This document shows positions 1 to 11,815 of a stretch of DNA of 64,000 bases, piece by piece. Within the stretch, counting starts at the first letter, position 1, and each line of letters opens with the position of its first letter. A program made the translations under genes and the position numbers. The notes under the pieces are model-generated. The model searched no databases and was not told the origin of the DNA. It was given only the letters and a program-made list of their open reading frames with translations. The stretch covers positions 9,287,852 to 9,351,851 of the forward strand of contig NC_048545.1 in NCBI RefSeq assembly GCF_902806685.2. The letters run 5' to 3'. The DNA comes from Maniola hyperantus. Taxonomy: Eukaryota > Arthropoda > Insecta > Lepidoptera > Nymphalidae.

Positions 1-888
1 ATTTAGTTAGGAACACTATTGTTAAAATGTGTTGAAATTAAAGGAGAAGATATGATTAAAACTGATTAACAATTTTAATTTTCAAATTACTTTCTGTAAG
101 TAGTAACTCAATAAGTAGGTTGTTAGAAACTTCGATGTTAAATGTATTGTAATCAAAGGGAAGGAATCCATGAATGCTATAATTCGAACTAAGTGATAAT
201 GTTAATTCCAATTTAAGAAGTCATTCAATGTGTAATAACTAATAATTAATATTGTGTAATCAACTATGTGTGTATTGTATTATTGGGTGGGTGTAACAGT
301 AGTTGATTTTCTAGACAGATATCTATGTATATTCATATTGTAAATAAAATACGGTGGACGCCCAGTAAACCGACTTGACAATGTTCGCTAATGCAAGATT
401 GGACGAGTTATAACTTTTACGCACCATCACTATAATTGTGCTCGACTCGTTGTAGTTTTGATTCTTATTGCTTAGGTTAAATTAAAGTTAAAGAAGATAG
501 CGATGCGGTCTAGCGTGTGTTAATTTTGTACTGTTTACACAAAACACCGACAATTAAAGACAAAGATATTACATGGATATTTAAGACCGCCTTAATCGTA
601 ATTTGTCGGATTGCCGGGAGTCCACTGTAGCAATGAATTTTGTAGTTGTCATGTAAAGCCAATTGTTTAGTTAGTAATTTGTTTAGTTGTATCAAAACAC
701 GAACCGACTTTTTTTTTTTCCCGCTTAAAAATTGAGAAGAAAAGGTAAATGGTCATCGTAATGGTAAATTTTATTCAGCATGCCGCGAGGTGCAATGCTT
801 CATAAAAATTTAGGGGGTTGGATGTAACGAACATAGCCTACATACAACATAGGGACCTTAAAAAAAAAAAAAAAAAAAAAAAAAATTG

Positions 889-920
<32 letters not shown>

Positions 921-1310
921 TATATAATTTTTTTTTTATCAATGTAAGTCAGTCAGTCTAGTCGGTGCATGAGAAATTCGGTTTTTATTTAGGTTTTCAT
1001 ACGGCCGCCAGTCAATGTAGTCTATCGAGGAAAACTGTCTCTAGTCGGTTGGAGCCTGCGGACCAGACGGTCGCGGGAGTTAGAATCAAAATCAAACACT
1101 TGACATTAGTTTTCTCTACTGCGTTGGGCCACAGTTCGAACACTTATGTGAAAGAACAAATTCCCTTATCATTGCAAGGGGTGGTCCGCGAGGGCTGAGC
1201 AATTAACTGGTGGTCGACCATATGGCTTCTTGTGTGTGTGTGTAATGGAAGTGCGAGCACTTAACGTTCGTAGACTCTAACACGCTGACGAGGACCATAG
1301 TGGTAGACAC
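1..1310. other. AT-rich noncoding sequence, no gene seen
   Basis: No recognisable coding frame or known repeat. Homopolymer A runs lie at about 860-885 and 889-918, split by TTG and followed by a T run near 929. The short open frames here match no family I know. From about 960 the base composition becomes more GC-rich and merges into the tandem-repeat domain that follows. Confidence 0.5.
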
Positions 1311-1605
1311 CTATAATGAGTAGAGGCGAGGCGGGACATGCGCGCACTAAGGTGCGTGCAGCCTAGCGCTCGTGTGGTGGAAATATTTGTGGAAATGGGT
1401 GCTTGCATTAAGTGCTCTTATGGAGGAAGACATAGTCTTCAATTAAACAGGTCTGTGAAACTATAATGAGTAGAGGCGAGGCGGGACATGCGCGCACTAA
1501 GGTGCGTGCAGCCTAGCGCTCGTGTGGTGGAAATATTTGTGGAAATGGGTGCTTGCATTAAGTGTTCTTATAGAGGACATAGTCTTCATTTAAACAGGTC
1601 TGTGG
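1311..1605. repeat. Tandem duplication, 150-bp period
   Basis: Two adjacent copies begin at 1311 and 1461 and stay nearly identical for about 145 bp, differing by a few substitutions and a short indel near the end. Each contains CCTAGCGCTCGTGTGGTGG, a version of a motif that recurs in the longer repeats at 2822-3855. No coding frame runs through both copies. Confidence 0.9.
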
Positions 1606-1617
1606 AATTATAAAATA

Positions 1618-1796
1618 GTTGAATGATATGGAGGTGAGGTTGTCTAAGACGGTAGACGTGCTTGTCGGTGGCACTTTGCACTATGTCTATCGCTATTTTT
1701 TCCCTAAGGTGCAACTAGTTGAATGATATGGAGGTGAGGTTGTCTAAGACGGTAGACGTGCTTGTCGGTGACACCTTGCACTATGTCTATCGCTGT
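1618..1796. repeat. Tandem duplication, 100-bp period
   Basis: Copies start at 1618 and 1718 with GTTGAATGATATGGAGGTGA. They differ at only a few positions over about 80 bp. This follows directly after the 150-bp duplication but has an unrelated sequence, so two independent duplications sit side by side. Confidence 0.9.
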
Positions 1797-2199
1797 TTCA
1801 CTAAAGGAGAATAATTGGAAGAAAGGAACGACCAAGCGGTCAATGTCCTAATGCCGAATCAGTGTTGCGCGTGTTGGGTCCGCTGCGCCATACATTGAAT
1901 GCTACCACTAAGTGGAAAAAAGGGGTAAAATACAGGGATTTACTGGCATAGCCAGAGGTTATACACTTATGTAAATACAAAGTCTCAAAGCAGGGTGCTA
2001 TAAAATGAACGCAAGAGCGGGCAGGCATGCACATGATCGTACGTGCTGTCTATTAGAACACCACTAAGGTAGGTGGAAACATGGGAGCATGGCTCTATTG
2101 TAAACCAAGTTTGGAATATTATAACTTGAGAGCATAGCTCTTATTACTTACAAGCCAGTTTAAATAGATGGTGCAATTATAAATATTATCCAAATATCA

Positions 2200-2821
2200 A
2201 TATTTCGTTGGAAGGCGCGTGCGGCATCGCTTCGACCCCATCGGCCGGAACGGTGTGTGTGCTCGCAAATTGTTACGTAATAACGTCCGGATTGTGGATT
2301 GAGTAATAACTCAACCGACGTTATAAAAATAGATAATATAATCTATCTAATTAAACTTATGTGCTGAACGACACATAAGATTTATACTCAAGTAAGAAAA
2401 TTTGAGAATGGGACCACTTTAAGTACAAGGATACTTTTCTTATGTTATAGGGGCGATACTTCTAAAGTCTAAAAGCGATTCATGATTGATCTGGTAATGT
2501 GGCTGCTTAGGCGAGGTGAACCGCGCGTCCTTTAGGATACTCGGTAAATCCTTGCTTGAGCTGGCAGACGGAGTTGTACTCTGTGTTTACTTTCGATCTA
2601 TTTGCTGGTATACGTTGGAGTGCGTTGGAAGATGATTATGCGAAGGAGAACCCTAGTGCCATTAATGGCGCCACTTGGCGCTTTGTGAATCCTTTGCTGA
2701 GCTGATTCTAGCATACTTTAATAACTACCGATCACAGAGGGCAGGTAATACTGCTGTTCTGTTTGTACTCTGACATTCGTTGGAATACTTAACCGCCTTA
2801 TGGTGGTTAGTGAATACACGC
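2200..2821. other. Noncoding stretch with closely spaced short hairpins
   Basis: Perfect short inverted repeats occur at 2299-2304/2309-2314, 2356-2363/2372-2379 and 2790-2797/2802-2809, plus GCCATTAATGGC near 2659. The stretch around 2641-2760 is a diverged relative of the unit repeated at 2822-3855, with the same order of GGAGAACC, a GCGC motif and TTGTGAATCC. No protein is recognisable. Confidence 0.5.
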
Positions 2822-3526
2822 ATAATACATAAAGCAACTTTAGCGTTCGAGGGCACTTTAGCGAGAGAGGAACATAGCACTCTGGTGTTTGTGCATCCTA
2901 CCTAAAGGAGAGCCTAGCGCCCAGTGCTTGTGAATCTTTTACTATAGTGATTTTTAGCGTACACAAATAAGTGATGACTTATCACTTGAGACCGAGCACT
3001 CTGAGTGCTAAATTACAAGGGTATGTGTGTAAAGGGACACGTTCCTTACCTATTGGGCTACGCATGTGTCTGAACATTGAATTGAATTGACTAGAGACAC
3101 CAGATAGGTCTGTTGATCTCTATGTTACCCTAATATTGCTTGGAGCGTTGCATTCTTCTGATGGCTATTTATAAATAATACATAAAGCAACTTTAGCGTT
3201 CGAGAGCACTTTAGCGAGAGAGGAACATAGCACTCTGGTGTTTGTGCATCCTACCTAAAGGAGAGCCTAGCGCCCAGTGCTTGTGAATCTTTACTATAGT
3301 GATTTCTAGCGTACACAAATAAGTGATGACTTATCACTTGAGACCGAGCACTCTGAGTGCTAAATTACAAGGGTATGTGTGTAAAGGGACACGTTCCTTA
3401 CCTATTGGGCTACGCATGTGTCTAAACATTGAATTGAATTGACTAGAGACACCAGATAGGTCTGTTGATCTCTATGTTACCCTAATATTGCTTGGAGCGT
3501 TGCATTCTTCTGATGGATATTTATAA
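2822..3526. repeat. Tandem duplication, about 353-bp period
   Basis: Two nearly identical units start at 2822 and 3175, and a third, shortened copy follows at 3527. Each unit carries GAGAGAGGAACATAGCACTC, AAAGGAGAGCCTAGCGC and TGCTTGTGAATC, plus small hairpins such as 2969-2975/2981-2987 and 2995-3001/3003-3009. Neither strand has a frame open across the whole array. Confidence 0.92.
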
Positions 3527-3855
3527 ATAATACATAAGCAACTTTAGCGTTCGAGAGCACTTAAGCGAAAGAGGACCATAGCACTCTGGTGTTTGTGCAT
3601 CCTGCCTAAAGGAGAGCCTAGCGCCCCAGTGCTTGTGAATCTTTTGCTAGAGAGTGATTTCTAGCGTGAGTACTTTATCACTTACAAGTAAAATACAAAA
3701 ACCCAACATCAGCGTTTGAAGACACCTATGCGAGAGACGACCATAGCGCTCTGGTGTTTGTGCATCCTGCCTAAAGGAGAGCCTAGCGCCCCAGTGCTTG
3801 TGAATCTTTTGCTAGAGTGATTTCTAGCATGGACTACTTTATCACTTACAAGTAA
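3527..3855. repeat. Short-unit tandem repeat, about 165-bp period
   Basis: Two units with equivalent positions at 3546 and 3711 derive from the first half of the 353-bp unit: the part after TTTCTAGCGT is deleted and replaced by a short TTTATCACTTACAAG tail. The two short units resemble each other more than the long ones, which suggests a deletion followed by a second round of duplication. Confidence 0.85.
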
Positions 3856-3887
3856 AAATAATAAAATGCAACATGCCTTCACACAAT

Positions 3888-4075
3888 GGATTGAGGTCAG
3901 GCCTGCGATTATAACTTGCTTCGGCGGTATCGTAGTGCAAGCCGCTCATCCTTGAGATCTCTAAGATCATTACACTCATTCACACACAAAGGATTGAGGT
4001 TAGGCCTGCGTTTATAGCTCGCTTCGGCGGTATCGTAGAGTAAGCCACTCATCCTTTAGATCTCTAAGAGATCGA
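3888..4075. repeat. Tandem duplication, 103-bp period
   Basis: Copies start with GGATTGAGGT at 3888 and 3991. Both include CTTCGGCGGTATCGTAG and end near GATCTCTAAGA. They differ by scattered substitutions, so this duplication looks older than the 353-bp one. Confidence 0.85.
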
Positions 4076-4440
4076 TATACCTACACCACACCACACTACA
4101 CAAACCATTTACAGTGGAACACGCCACTATAAAGTATGCTTGCATGCGCCGTGCTATCTCATGAGAGGAACGCACCTCTCCTAACAGTATGCTTGCATAC
4201 ATTGCGCTATCCCTTGAATGATGACGCGTAGTGAGGGGGGGGAGCTCGTGTTCGTTGGTATTTTATGTTCTTAATGTGATAGGATACCAAGGGAAGGCAG
4301 AAGCTCACCGTTGAAGGCGCGGCGGAGCTTTCAACCATCATTCACTCCTAACCCCTTTTACACGAACTGGAGTGAATGGTGCCATTACACAGGGCTTCTT
4401 CTTCCTACAGTAGGAGGAAGAGCTTACATTTAGGTTTACA
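4076..4440. other. Structured noncoding segment with inverted repeats and a purine tract
   Basis: A 53-bp tandem pair starts AGTATGCTTGCAT at about 4133 and 4186. A run of eight G within GTGAGGGGGGGGAG lies near 4232-4245. Inverted repeats occur at 4339-4348/4369-4378 and around 4394-4423. A G-rich purine tract beside a TG-starting segment can mark the inner edge of an LTR, but I found no matching second copy in the window, so this stays a possibility only. Confidence 0.4.
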
Positions 4441-5844
4441 CACGTTGAGTATGGGTACTAATATTATTACACTTCTTTTAATACGTCTCAATTGCTGAAC
4501 CCACATCTTAAACCCCAATGGTTTAAATTCTATACCCGAACACGGTAGACATTTGGTATTCAATACGCGAACAACTGAATGATCGACCAGACAACTCCTA
4601 TACACGAACGCACGTTCCAAAATAATGTGTTAGTTTCTATGCGTGAATACATACCTTCAAAGCCCGAACACCTACAGTCATTTGAGCATTCAATACGTGA
4701 ATGCCCACTTCCTCAGCTCATACCCCGTAAGGTCCGTTAGGTCTGATGAACTCACTATTTCTGATACTCTAAACGTCCTTGGGTTATTGCGTTCACAACA
4801 TGTTAAAAGGTTTCTACTGTTAGATGATACGCGTGCCATTAAAAGATATGAAATAGGAAGCGTATTCTTTAGGTAGATCAGTATATGAGGTAGGGTAAAT
4901 TCATTAGGTAGGCCTCGGTAGAGTTACACATCTTAGACTTAACTTGTATCTGCATAAAAAAAAATTAAAAAAAATTAAAATAAGTATACCTAAAGAGTAA
5001 CATATTCCATAGATTCTATATTGATAGCACACCAAAACTAAACCATTAGGTACCCACCTACCTACTTATATGTGTAACTTAGGTAGAGAAACATAAAATA
5101 CCGTAAGATATCACAGTGCAGTAGATATGTATCCTACGTAGTGACTTTATTTTTGTAGAACACGTCGTGTCAAAACTGTTTTTTATCTAAAAATTAAAGT
5201 ATGTTAGAGCAGATTGAGAATACGACTAATGACAGATGAGAATACACTTGCTCTGAACCATCATTATTATTATCTCTTTCATATCAAACAATAAAGTGCA
5301 GAGATAAAAATAAAACTAAAACACATTCTCACCGCCGTTAAATATCTAAGATATGGCTTAAAACACATTTCTAATCTAACCACGCCAATCAATCTATCAA
5401 AAACAACGGCTTAAACCACAAAACAACGTTTACTTGCTGATTTAAGTCGACTCATGTCTATAAATAAAACGAGAAAACAAATATTGGAAATAATTCTTCG
5501 CGTTCTAAGATTACGATATGGGAGACACAATCTTTGTTAAGAGTCGTTTATAAATATTCATGAAATCTGATTGTGAAATACGAATATTGATACGCGATTA
5601 TCTATTCGTATAACAAGTTGTTGAAAGGGCTTTGTTTAGGTATGTAACGGCATATTTTATAGATAAAAACGTACTTACTTATCTGCTATGAAGACGTTCT
5701 GTTGAGGAAATCAATGATCAGTGATGATTACGATTGTCCCATTTTATAGTCAAGACATTCCAGAGATTTAAGAGTAGGTAGTTACAATAAAAGATTATTT
5801 TAATAAATAACATACATTATAATAATAAGTTTAAAATATACCTA
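4441..5844. other. AT-rich noncoding sequence, no gene seen
   Basis: Small open frames of 71 and 77 codons near 4405-4876 show no recognisable domain. No interspersed repeat that I know is visible. The rest is AT-rich with A/T homopolymers. Confidence 0.45.
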
Positions 5845-6208
5845 CAGGGTGTGACCTGTGAACGCTAGCAAAAATAAAGACAGGTGATACTAGATTACTG
5901 ATATGATACCACCTAAAAAAACGCGAAAAAATCTAAAAAAAAATATTTTGTAAAAGTTCAGATATATTGCAAGTAAAACATCTGACTGACGCTAGAGGTC
6001 AACGAACGTTGCGTAAGCCGGCCATTCGGAGTCAATGCCACGTCGTAGGCGGGACATTGAACCGAGTTTTGCGCGCTGTACCTTGCGGGGTTGAAAAATA
6101 TTAAATCACTACAACTACAATATGAGGCACATTGTTATTGTTATTGGTTTGTGTTTAGGAAGTATAACAATAACGCTAAGTTTTTGGTAGCATTCTGGTT
6201 ATGCCCTG
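5845..6208. mobile_element. Non-autonomous TIR DNA transposon (MITE), complete copy
   Basis: The left end reads CAGGGTGTGACC... and the right end, read inward, CAGGGCATAACCAGAATGC, so the termini are inverted. The other copies give a left end closer to GTGTAACCAGAACGC. A TA dinucleotide lies directly outside each end (5843-5844, 6209-6210), compatible with a TA target duplication. The 364-bp interior has no coding frame. Partial copies occur at 15955-16270 and, inverted, at 59216-59442. The superfamily is uncertain; a Tc1/mariner-type origin would fit TA. Confidence 0.65.
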
Positions 6209-9200
6209 TATAAGTATACTCAAGATAGAAAAGAACACATTTTAAATTCCACGCAAACTTAGATTTACAGAACAGCTACTTGGACAGATGAAATGTTGGG
6301 ACATTTTATGGGATAGAGTCAAGGATAGAGTAAATATGGGCAGTGACTAGTGATGTGCTTAGTAAACTTGATCATGACTGTCCCATACCATGATTGGAAT
6401 CCTGTAACTATCATTTTCCTAATTATTACTTATTTTATTCAGTAACTAAAAGAATGTTCAGTAGAATATTATTTTATTTTGACGAAATTTGATAACTTGC
6501 ATCCCAGGAATCAAAGAATTCGCACGAGAAAAAAAATACGGGTATCATCTAGTCAACGCACTCCCTTTACTTTAACTTAGACGTAATCTAAAAAAGTCGG
6601 TATAAAAATTGGACTCCATTTATCACCTACTAACGTTAGCCATTTTTAGATAAAAATCCGTCTCAAGACAAAAGGTAGAAAGTCCTATGACTAGATTAGA
6701 TTTTTTCGACTACCAAAATTGCTTGACTCGTCACATCACTAAATACGTGAGATACTATGTATTTAAAGTGGGGGACCATAAATCTATCTGCAATAAAATA
6801 CGAAGAAACAGGCACGTGACTCCACAACTGAAAAGAAATCCGATGTAAATATTTACAGCCATGCTTTACAAACATTTTTAGTTGTAGCGATAAATCGACA
6901 TTTTTGATTTATTCTGGTATGTTTGATGCATGATAAGAAAATAAAATCTTGTCATTTCAATAAAATATTGCGTTTTTTGTCATTATAAATTATTGTAGGC
7001 AGCAGATAGAACATGTATTATACCTACGGAGTTTTTAGTACCAAATATTGGGAATATCTAATTTATTTATTATTGATTTTAATAATCTAGCTTTTAGGTG
7101 CCTACCTAGTTATTTTAATAAGAAATAACGAGATATGTAGGACAATTTGAGACAACTCAACCACATATTTCAAAATGGCAAAATGGCAAAGGGCAGGGTA
7201 TACATAATAATAATATACTAAGGTCTTGAGAAGGAATGGCGAAATCATGCCAAAAACCCTAATGCTGGAAGATCTAAGAAGACTTCTTTCAGGGTGCTTT
7301 TGGAACTCTCGTAGATTCAGTTTTAAGATGACGGTAAATTATCATTAGCCTTTCAAAAAATGTTGGTAGGTACATACTTAGTTACCATATTTTGAAAAAT
7401 AAATGATTTTATTGATTAGATAATCTTGTAGAGTTTATCACTCTACAAGATTATCTAGGTCCAATTATGGATTTCTACATTTTTATTTCATTTCATTTCA
7501 CACAAAAATATGACGTAGCCATCAAGTTTAATTTATGGTGTCCGCATAAAATGTAAATGAGAGTCCACGTCAAGGAAGAAGACAAACTGAGGAAAAATAC
7601 ATGCTTACATAATTAAAAGAAACATTATTTACCTTGCCAACCCTTAGTTGGGATTTACAGCACAGAAAAGAACCTATAATTTATGAGTCTATTCATTCTG
7701 GGCTGGCCCTAAAGAATTAGGCAATTACTTTTGTTTATTATATGATAAGATAATAGTAATAAATGGTTTCTCCAGCAGATATCAGGTTTATGGGCAATAA
7801 TCTTGCCTTTTGTAAAGTGTTTTCGCCCCCCTTCTCCGATAGTTATTGACTCAAGGATTATATTGCTTGCTAGCACGTGCAATCGACTTGCATAATAGTG
7901 TTAGGAAGCTAGGGCCATAGCAGACACGATGATTTTTAAAGCTGATAAAATTAACATGTCGGTGACGTAACCTTGAAGTTCTTCCCAAAAGTGCCCTACG
8001 CGTCTAAAGAAGTCAACTTCAATGAGTAAGACAATTTTCTATTGCCCAAACTTATATTAAAATTCTACTTTTCCCATTTTATAACGAAACAAGAATGGAA
8101 AACTATAGTTCAAAAGTAGTTATACGAAACTCGAACAACGCAAAATAAAATGAATGCAGGAAATATTTACGTTTCAGTTCGCGAGTTGTAAATTTATTCC
8201 TTGAAGGGAAATCGTGCGGAAAATTTGCAATTTAGAAGTAAAGGGGGAATGCCAATAAGCCATCGATTATGTAGATGCAGGCTTTGTGCAATGTAGAGTT
8301 ATCTTGCAGTCAGAGCCGAGCTCAAAAACGATTTGTCAGGATATTTTCAACGCCGACTAGACCGGATATACGGGCCTGAAAATGGGTGAACCTTTTTATT
8401 ATGTGCAAACTAATGAAGTTTTCCGCTCACAGATGAATTTAAAATAAGTTTTGCATACAAAGACGCTTTTGTACAGATACCTACTTTTACCACCTATACC
8501 TAATGAGTTTATTTTTGGCACATTTTGAATGTAGGATTCAAAGTAGGTTACCGCAGTCGATCGAATTCTTCGACCCGATGAATACATAACACAGGACATC
8601 TGCTAATTCAAGCGGAAGTATCACAAAAAGTGGACTTAAAATTCTATACCTCTTTTTAGTTTTTACCGCCTGAAGGCGACCGCTGAGCTGTATGTCGGTT
8701 AAAAGTCGGTCTCAGATAAAAAATCGGTTGTCTAATGTCTACGAGTTTCTTAAATTGGAAAATATCAACTAGAAAGGAAATTGCTTCGGATAAATAAACC
8801 AAATCCTCAGTACAAAATGGCAATTATGAATAGTGCAGTTACAGGTTACTGCTGTAATGGACTAAGTAACCCTCTGTCAGACACCCTTAAACTTACCTAT
8901 TAACTTGAAGGTTGTCAGACAGGGGTTGCCATGATATGAGGTTGAATTCTATGTGCCATGATACTGTCTGGCAATACATGACGTGATTTCTAATAATATT
9001 CTGAAGAAAATGAAAAAATTAGAATTTATACTTTGACGTGAGATTTTTTACACCTTTATTACCTGTTATTATCTCCCAAAGCCACCATGATCCAAATAAA
9101 CATCTAAACAAACGTTCCTCCTAGTGTTGGGGACAATACGCAGATAAACTTTCAGCTTTTATTAAATAACGAAGGTCTGGCACGCGCTGGCTCTCTCTCT

Positions 9201-9341
9201 CTATATAGGCTAAGGTGTGTACGATTACTTATTATAGTAGGATACAATACATACAAGTACAGCATGTTCAATAGCGACTGGACAGTTTGTGGACAGCACA
9301 ATAGTGTTACAATTTGAATCCGCTTACCAAGACAGAATTGA
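6209..9341. other. AT-rich noncoding sequence with one perfect hairpin
   Basis: About 3.1 kb without a recognisable gene or common repeat. The clearest structure is a perfect inverted repeat, 7418-7434 against 7440-7456, 17 bp per arm with a 5-base loop. Open frames here are 60-70 codons and have no recognisable domains. It could be intron or intergenic DNA; I see no splice-linked exons. Confidence 0.45.
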
Positions 9342-9690
9342 TGACCTCCCTGGCGCACTGGTAAAGCGTTGTGGTCTTATTAGTGGGAGATCCCGGGTTC
9401 GATTCCTGGCAGGGATTTGGAATTTTATATCTTCTAAATTTCTGGTCTGGTCTTGTGGGAGGCTTCGGATGTGGCTGGTTATACTTACCACCCTACCGGC
9501 AAAGCCGTGCCTTCAAGCGATTAAGCGTTCCGGTACGATGCCGTGTAGAAACCAAAGAGGCATGGGTTTATTAAAAACTGGCATACCTTCACCTTTCAGG
9601 TTAGCCCGCTTCCATCTTAGACTGCATCGTCACTTACCACCAGGTGAGATTGCAGTCAAGGGCTAGCTTGTATCTGAATTTAAAAAAAAG
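9342..9690 (+). mobile_element. tRNA-derived SINE, full length, sense
   Basis: The 5' head is tRNA-like, with an A box TGGCGCACTGG at 9351-9361 and a perfect B box GGTTCGATTCC at 9396-9406, the internal promoter of RNA polymerase III. The body continues through a segment typical of a lepidopteran SINE (GGTCTGGTCTTGTGGGAGG, TTACCACCCTACCGG, CACCAGGTGAGATTGCAGTC) to an A-rich tail near 9680. Antisense relatives lie at 26275-26590 and 31725-31945. The 125-codon open frame across it is fortuitous. Confidence 0.8.
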
Positions 9691-9847
9691 AATAGTATCG
9701 TTACGTACCCTCAAATGAGAGTACCTAGTAGGTACTGTTTCCCATTTTCTCTGTCCCAATATAAAATAGGCCTTGCTTATATAAAGCGAACAACAAACAT
9801 AAAGAATAAATTTACTTGAAAAGGAACAAAGTGCCAAAGCTTTTTAG

Positions 9848-10112
9848 GGTTCCGTACTGGAAGGGTGCCAACGGGACCCTATTACTAAGCCTCCGTCTGT
9901 TCCTCCGTCTGTCTCTCAGCGAGCTGTATCTCTTGATTAGATAGAGAGTTGAAACTCACAGAATGTCTATTTCTGTTGCCGCTATAACAATAAATAATAA
10001 AAATACCTATCAAAAAGGCCGTCATAAAAATAAAAAAAAGAGTTACTTCTTGTAGGATGGTACGGAACCGTTTGTGTGCGACTCCGACTCGCACTTGACT
10101 GGTTTTTATTAA
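9848..10112 (-). mobile_element. Lepidopteran short interspersed repeat (GGTTCCGTAC family)
   Basis: It is bounded by AGGGTTCCGTACTGG on the left and GGTACGGAACCGTTTGTGTG plus CGACTCGCACTTGACTGG on the right. Partial relatives are at 24225-24297, 30130-30290 and 30500-30568. Reading the minus strand puts the AGTGCGAGTCGGAGTCGC end first. It has no coding capacity. I know the family as an abundant lepidopteran repeat but not its class. Confidence 0.55.
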
Positions 10113-10525
10113 TCTGCGTAAACAAAAACATTTCAACTCAGCGTTCCACAGTCCACTAATACAAAACACTCCTTCCTTATCTTCGTCCCTCTAAGAATTT
10201 CAAGCAAAGACAATAGGCAGAAAATTCGAAGGCTTTGCGGGAATAACGTTACGATAGCATTTCCGACTTCCGATAGCACTGTAACCGAGTCACGCGATTG
10301 TGCTGCAATCACGTAACAATGCTGAGTTCAACTGTAATGTAGATCGATGGTGGTACTCTTGATCTCTGATCTTTATCGATGGGACGAGGAAGAGTCCTTT
10401 GATTTACTTTTATAACTTCTTATACCTATAGCGATGCCCGTTTCGCGAATACCTTAAATACCTTTTCAAATGAATATTATCATACTTTTTAAACTTCATA
10501 CCTGTCGCTTACTAGGTAATTTCAC
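10113..10525. other. Noncoding sequence, nothing recognised
   Basis: AT-rich sequence between two repeats, with no gene or known element visible. Confidence 0.4.
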
Positions 10526-10803
10526 AAGGATAATTAGAGTAACCTAGTAGCTCAACGGGTTAGGAAGCTGAAGTCGCAATGGGCAGGACACATAATATGT
10601 AGTTCGGAAAACCGATAGACGTTGGGGTCCCAAGGTGCTGGAATGGCAACCTCGCGTTGGAAGACCCCCACTAGGTGGACGGACGATATCAGACGAGTCG
10701 CAGGGAGCCGCTGGATTCAGGCGGCGCAAGACCGAAGCGTGTGGAAGTCCCTACAAGAGACCTATGTCCAGCAGTGGACGTCTATCGGTTGATGATGATG
10801 ACG
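10526..10803 (+). mobile_element. RTE-type LINE 3' end, 5'-truncated
   Basis: Encodes the C-terminal end of a non-LTR retrotransposon reverse transcriptase protein, degraded. Conserved pieces are VLEW, the stretch around WTDDIRRVAG, a GVWKSLQETYVQQWTS-like end, and a (GATGAT)n tail at 10792-10801. Compared with the copy at 12552-12917, about 17 bp around CGCACCGGAAGACGCAG is missing, which breaks the frame. Only the last 90 or so codons of what is normally a roughly 1000-residue protein remain. Assignment to RTE comes from memory of lepidopteran endonuclease-reverse transcriptase proteins. Confidence 0.75.
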
Positions 10804-11310
10804 TATTGTTAGTCAGTTGACAGTACTAATTAAAGATATTTAATAAAATACTCCTCAAAGAACATCATGAAGATTTTATAACTTTTAAGTTCTTTCACTT
10901 AAGTACAGTTAAAGTATAGTTTAAAGTTTGTATACGACTGTATATCAGTAAATAACTAAACACAAATATGTTAAGGCTCATTGAAGCCGTGTGTGTAGCT
11001 TGTGGCTGAACAAACAAATGTATTCATGATCTTTTTGGCAGCATGTTGGTAACACGACCCCAGCGAGCTGTCTGTTTGTCCTGTAACCGAATATGGCGCA
11101 TTAGGCGGCGTGTTTTGTCTCCATTATCTTGGCTTTGATGCTGCCAACTAGGCATATGTTCAACTATCTAACGCTCAGTATGGATTGCTCCTGTTTCATT
11201 ATGAGTTTGCGTGGGTAAAACATTAACGTATAAGGTTTCATATTTTGTTTATTAATCTTTATCAAGTTTTATTGTGTTTTATGTTTATACTTTATAGTTT
11301 TAGTTGTTTA
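10804..11310. other. Noncoding sequence, nothing recognised
   Basis: AT-rich spacer between an RTE fragment and a Helitron-like element. No gene or known element is visible. Confidence 0.4.
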
Positions 11311-11554
11311 CTAGCTTATGCTCGCGACTTCGTCCGCGTGGACTACACAAATTTCAAACCCCTTTTTCACCCCCTTAGGGGTTGAATTTTCAAAAATCCT
11401 TTCTTAGCGGATGCCTACGTCATAATAGCTATCTGCATGCCAAATTTCAGCCCGATCCGTCCAGTAGTTTGAGCTGTGCGTTGATAGATCAGTCAGTCAG
11501 TCAGTCAGTCAGTCAGTCAGTCAGTCAGTCACCCTTTCCTTTTATATATTTAGA
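11311..11554 (-). mobile_element. Non-autonomous Helitron-like element, complete
   Basis: On the minus strand it starts TCTAAATATATAAAAGG and ends in a GC hairpin (CGCGGACGAAGTCGCG), eight bases, then CTAG. It is flanked by A before TC and T after CTAG, as expected for Helitron insertion between A and T without target duplication. It contains a (GACT)n microsatellite and about 200 bp of conserved body without coding capacity. Related copies: 16862-17010, 20485-20725, 21941-22134, 34833-35031, 37137-37343, 37959-38184 and 39528-39784. Confidence 0.7.
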
Positions 11555-11815
11555 TAAATCAAATGAGATGGCCCAAAATTGCCCCAGAGTCGTTGTGTGG
11601 TGAAAAATATTAAGAGACCTAACTATATAAATCTAATAAAATTAATTTACAAATAGTATTTGGAAGACATAAATAGAAAGCTAGGAACTAGCGGGGTTTT
11701 AAAATCATTCTAAAAAGAAGTATTTTCATTTCCGGTTATTGTACACTGCCATTTTATTTACAGCTAGTATTTGTTATAGCAATAATCCCACTATCTCACT
11801 ATACACTCACTATAC

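Noticed and set aside
2822..3855. CRISPR-like array
   Set aside because: Units are 165-353 bp direct tandem repeats without unique spacers, in a eukaryotic genome.
4643..4876. 77-codon frame
   Set aside because: No recognisable domain and no neighbouring gene signals; length is expected by chance.
9289..9666. 125-codon open frame
   Set aside because: It runs through the tRNA-like head and body of a SINE; no domain, and other copies of the SINE do not keep the frame.
11480..11530. (GTCA)n microsatellite as an independent feature
   Set aside because: It is an internal part of the Helitron-like element and recurs at the same place in each copy.
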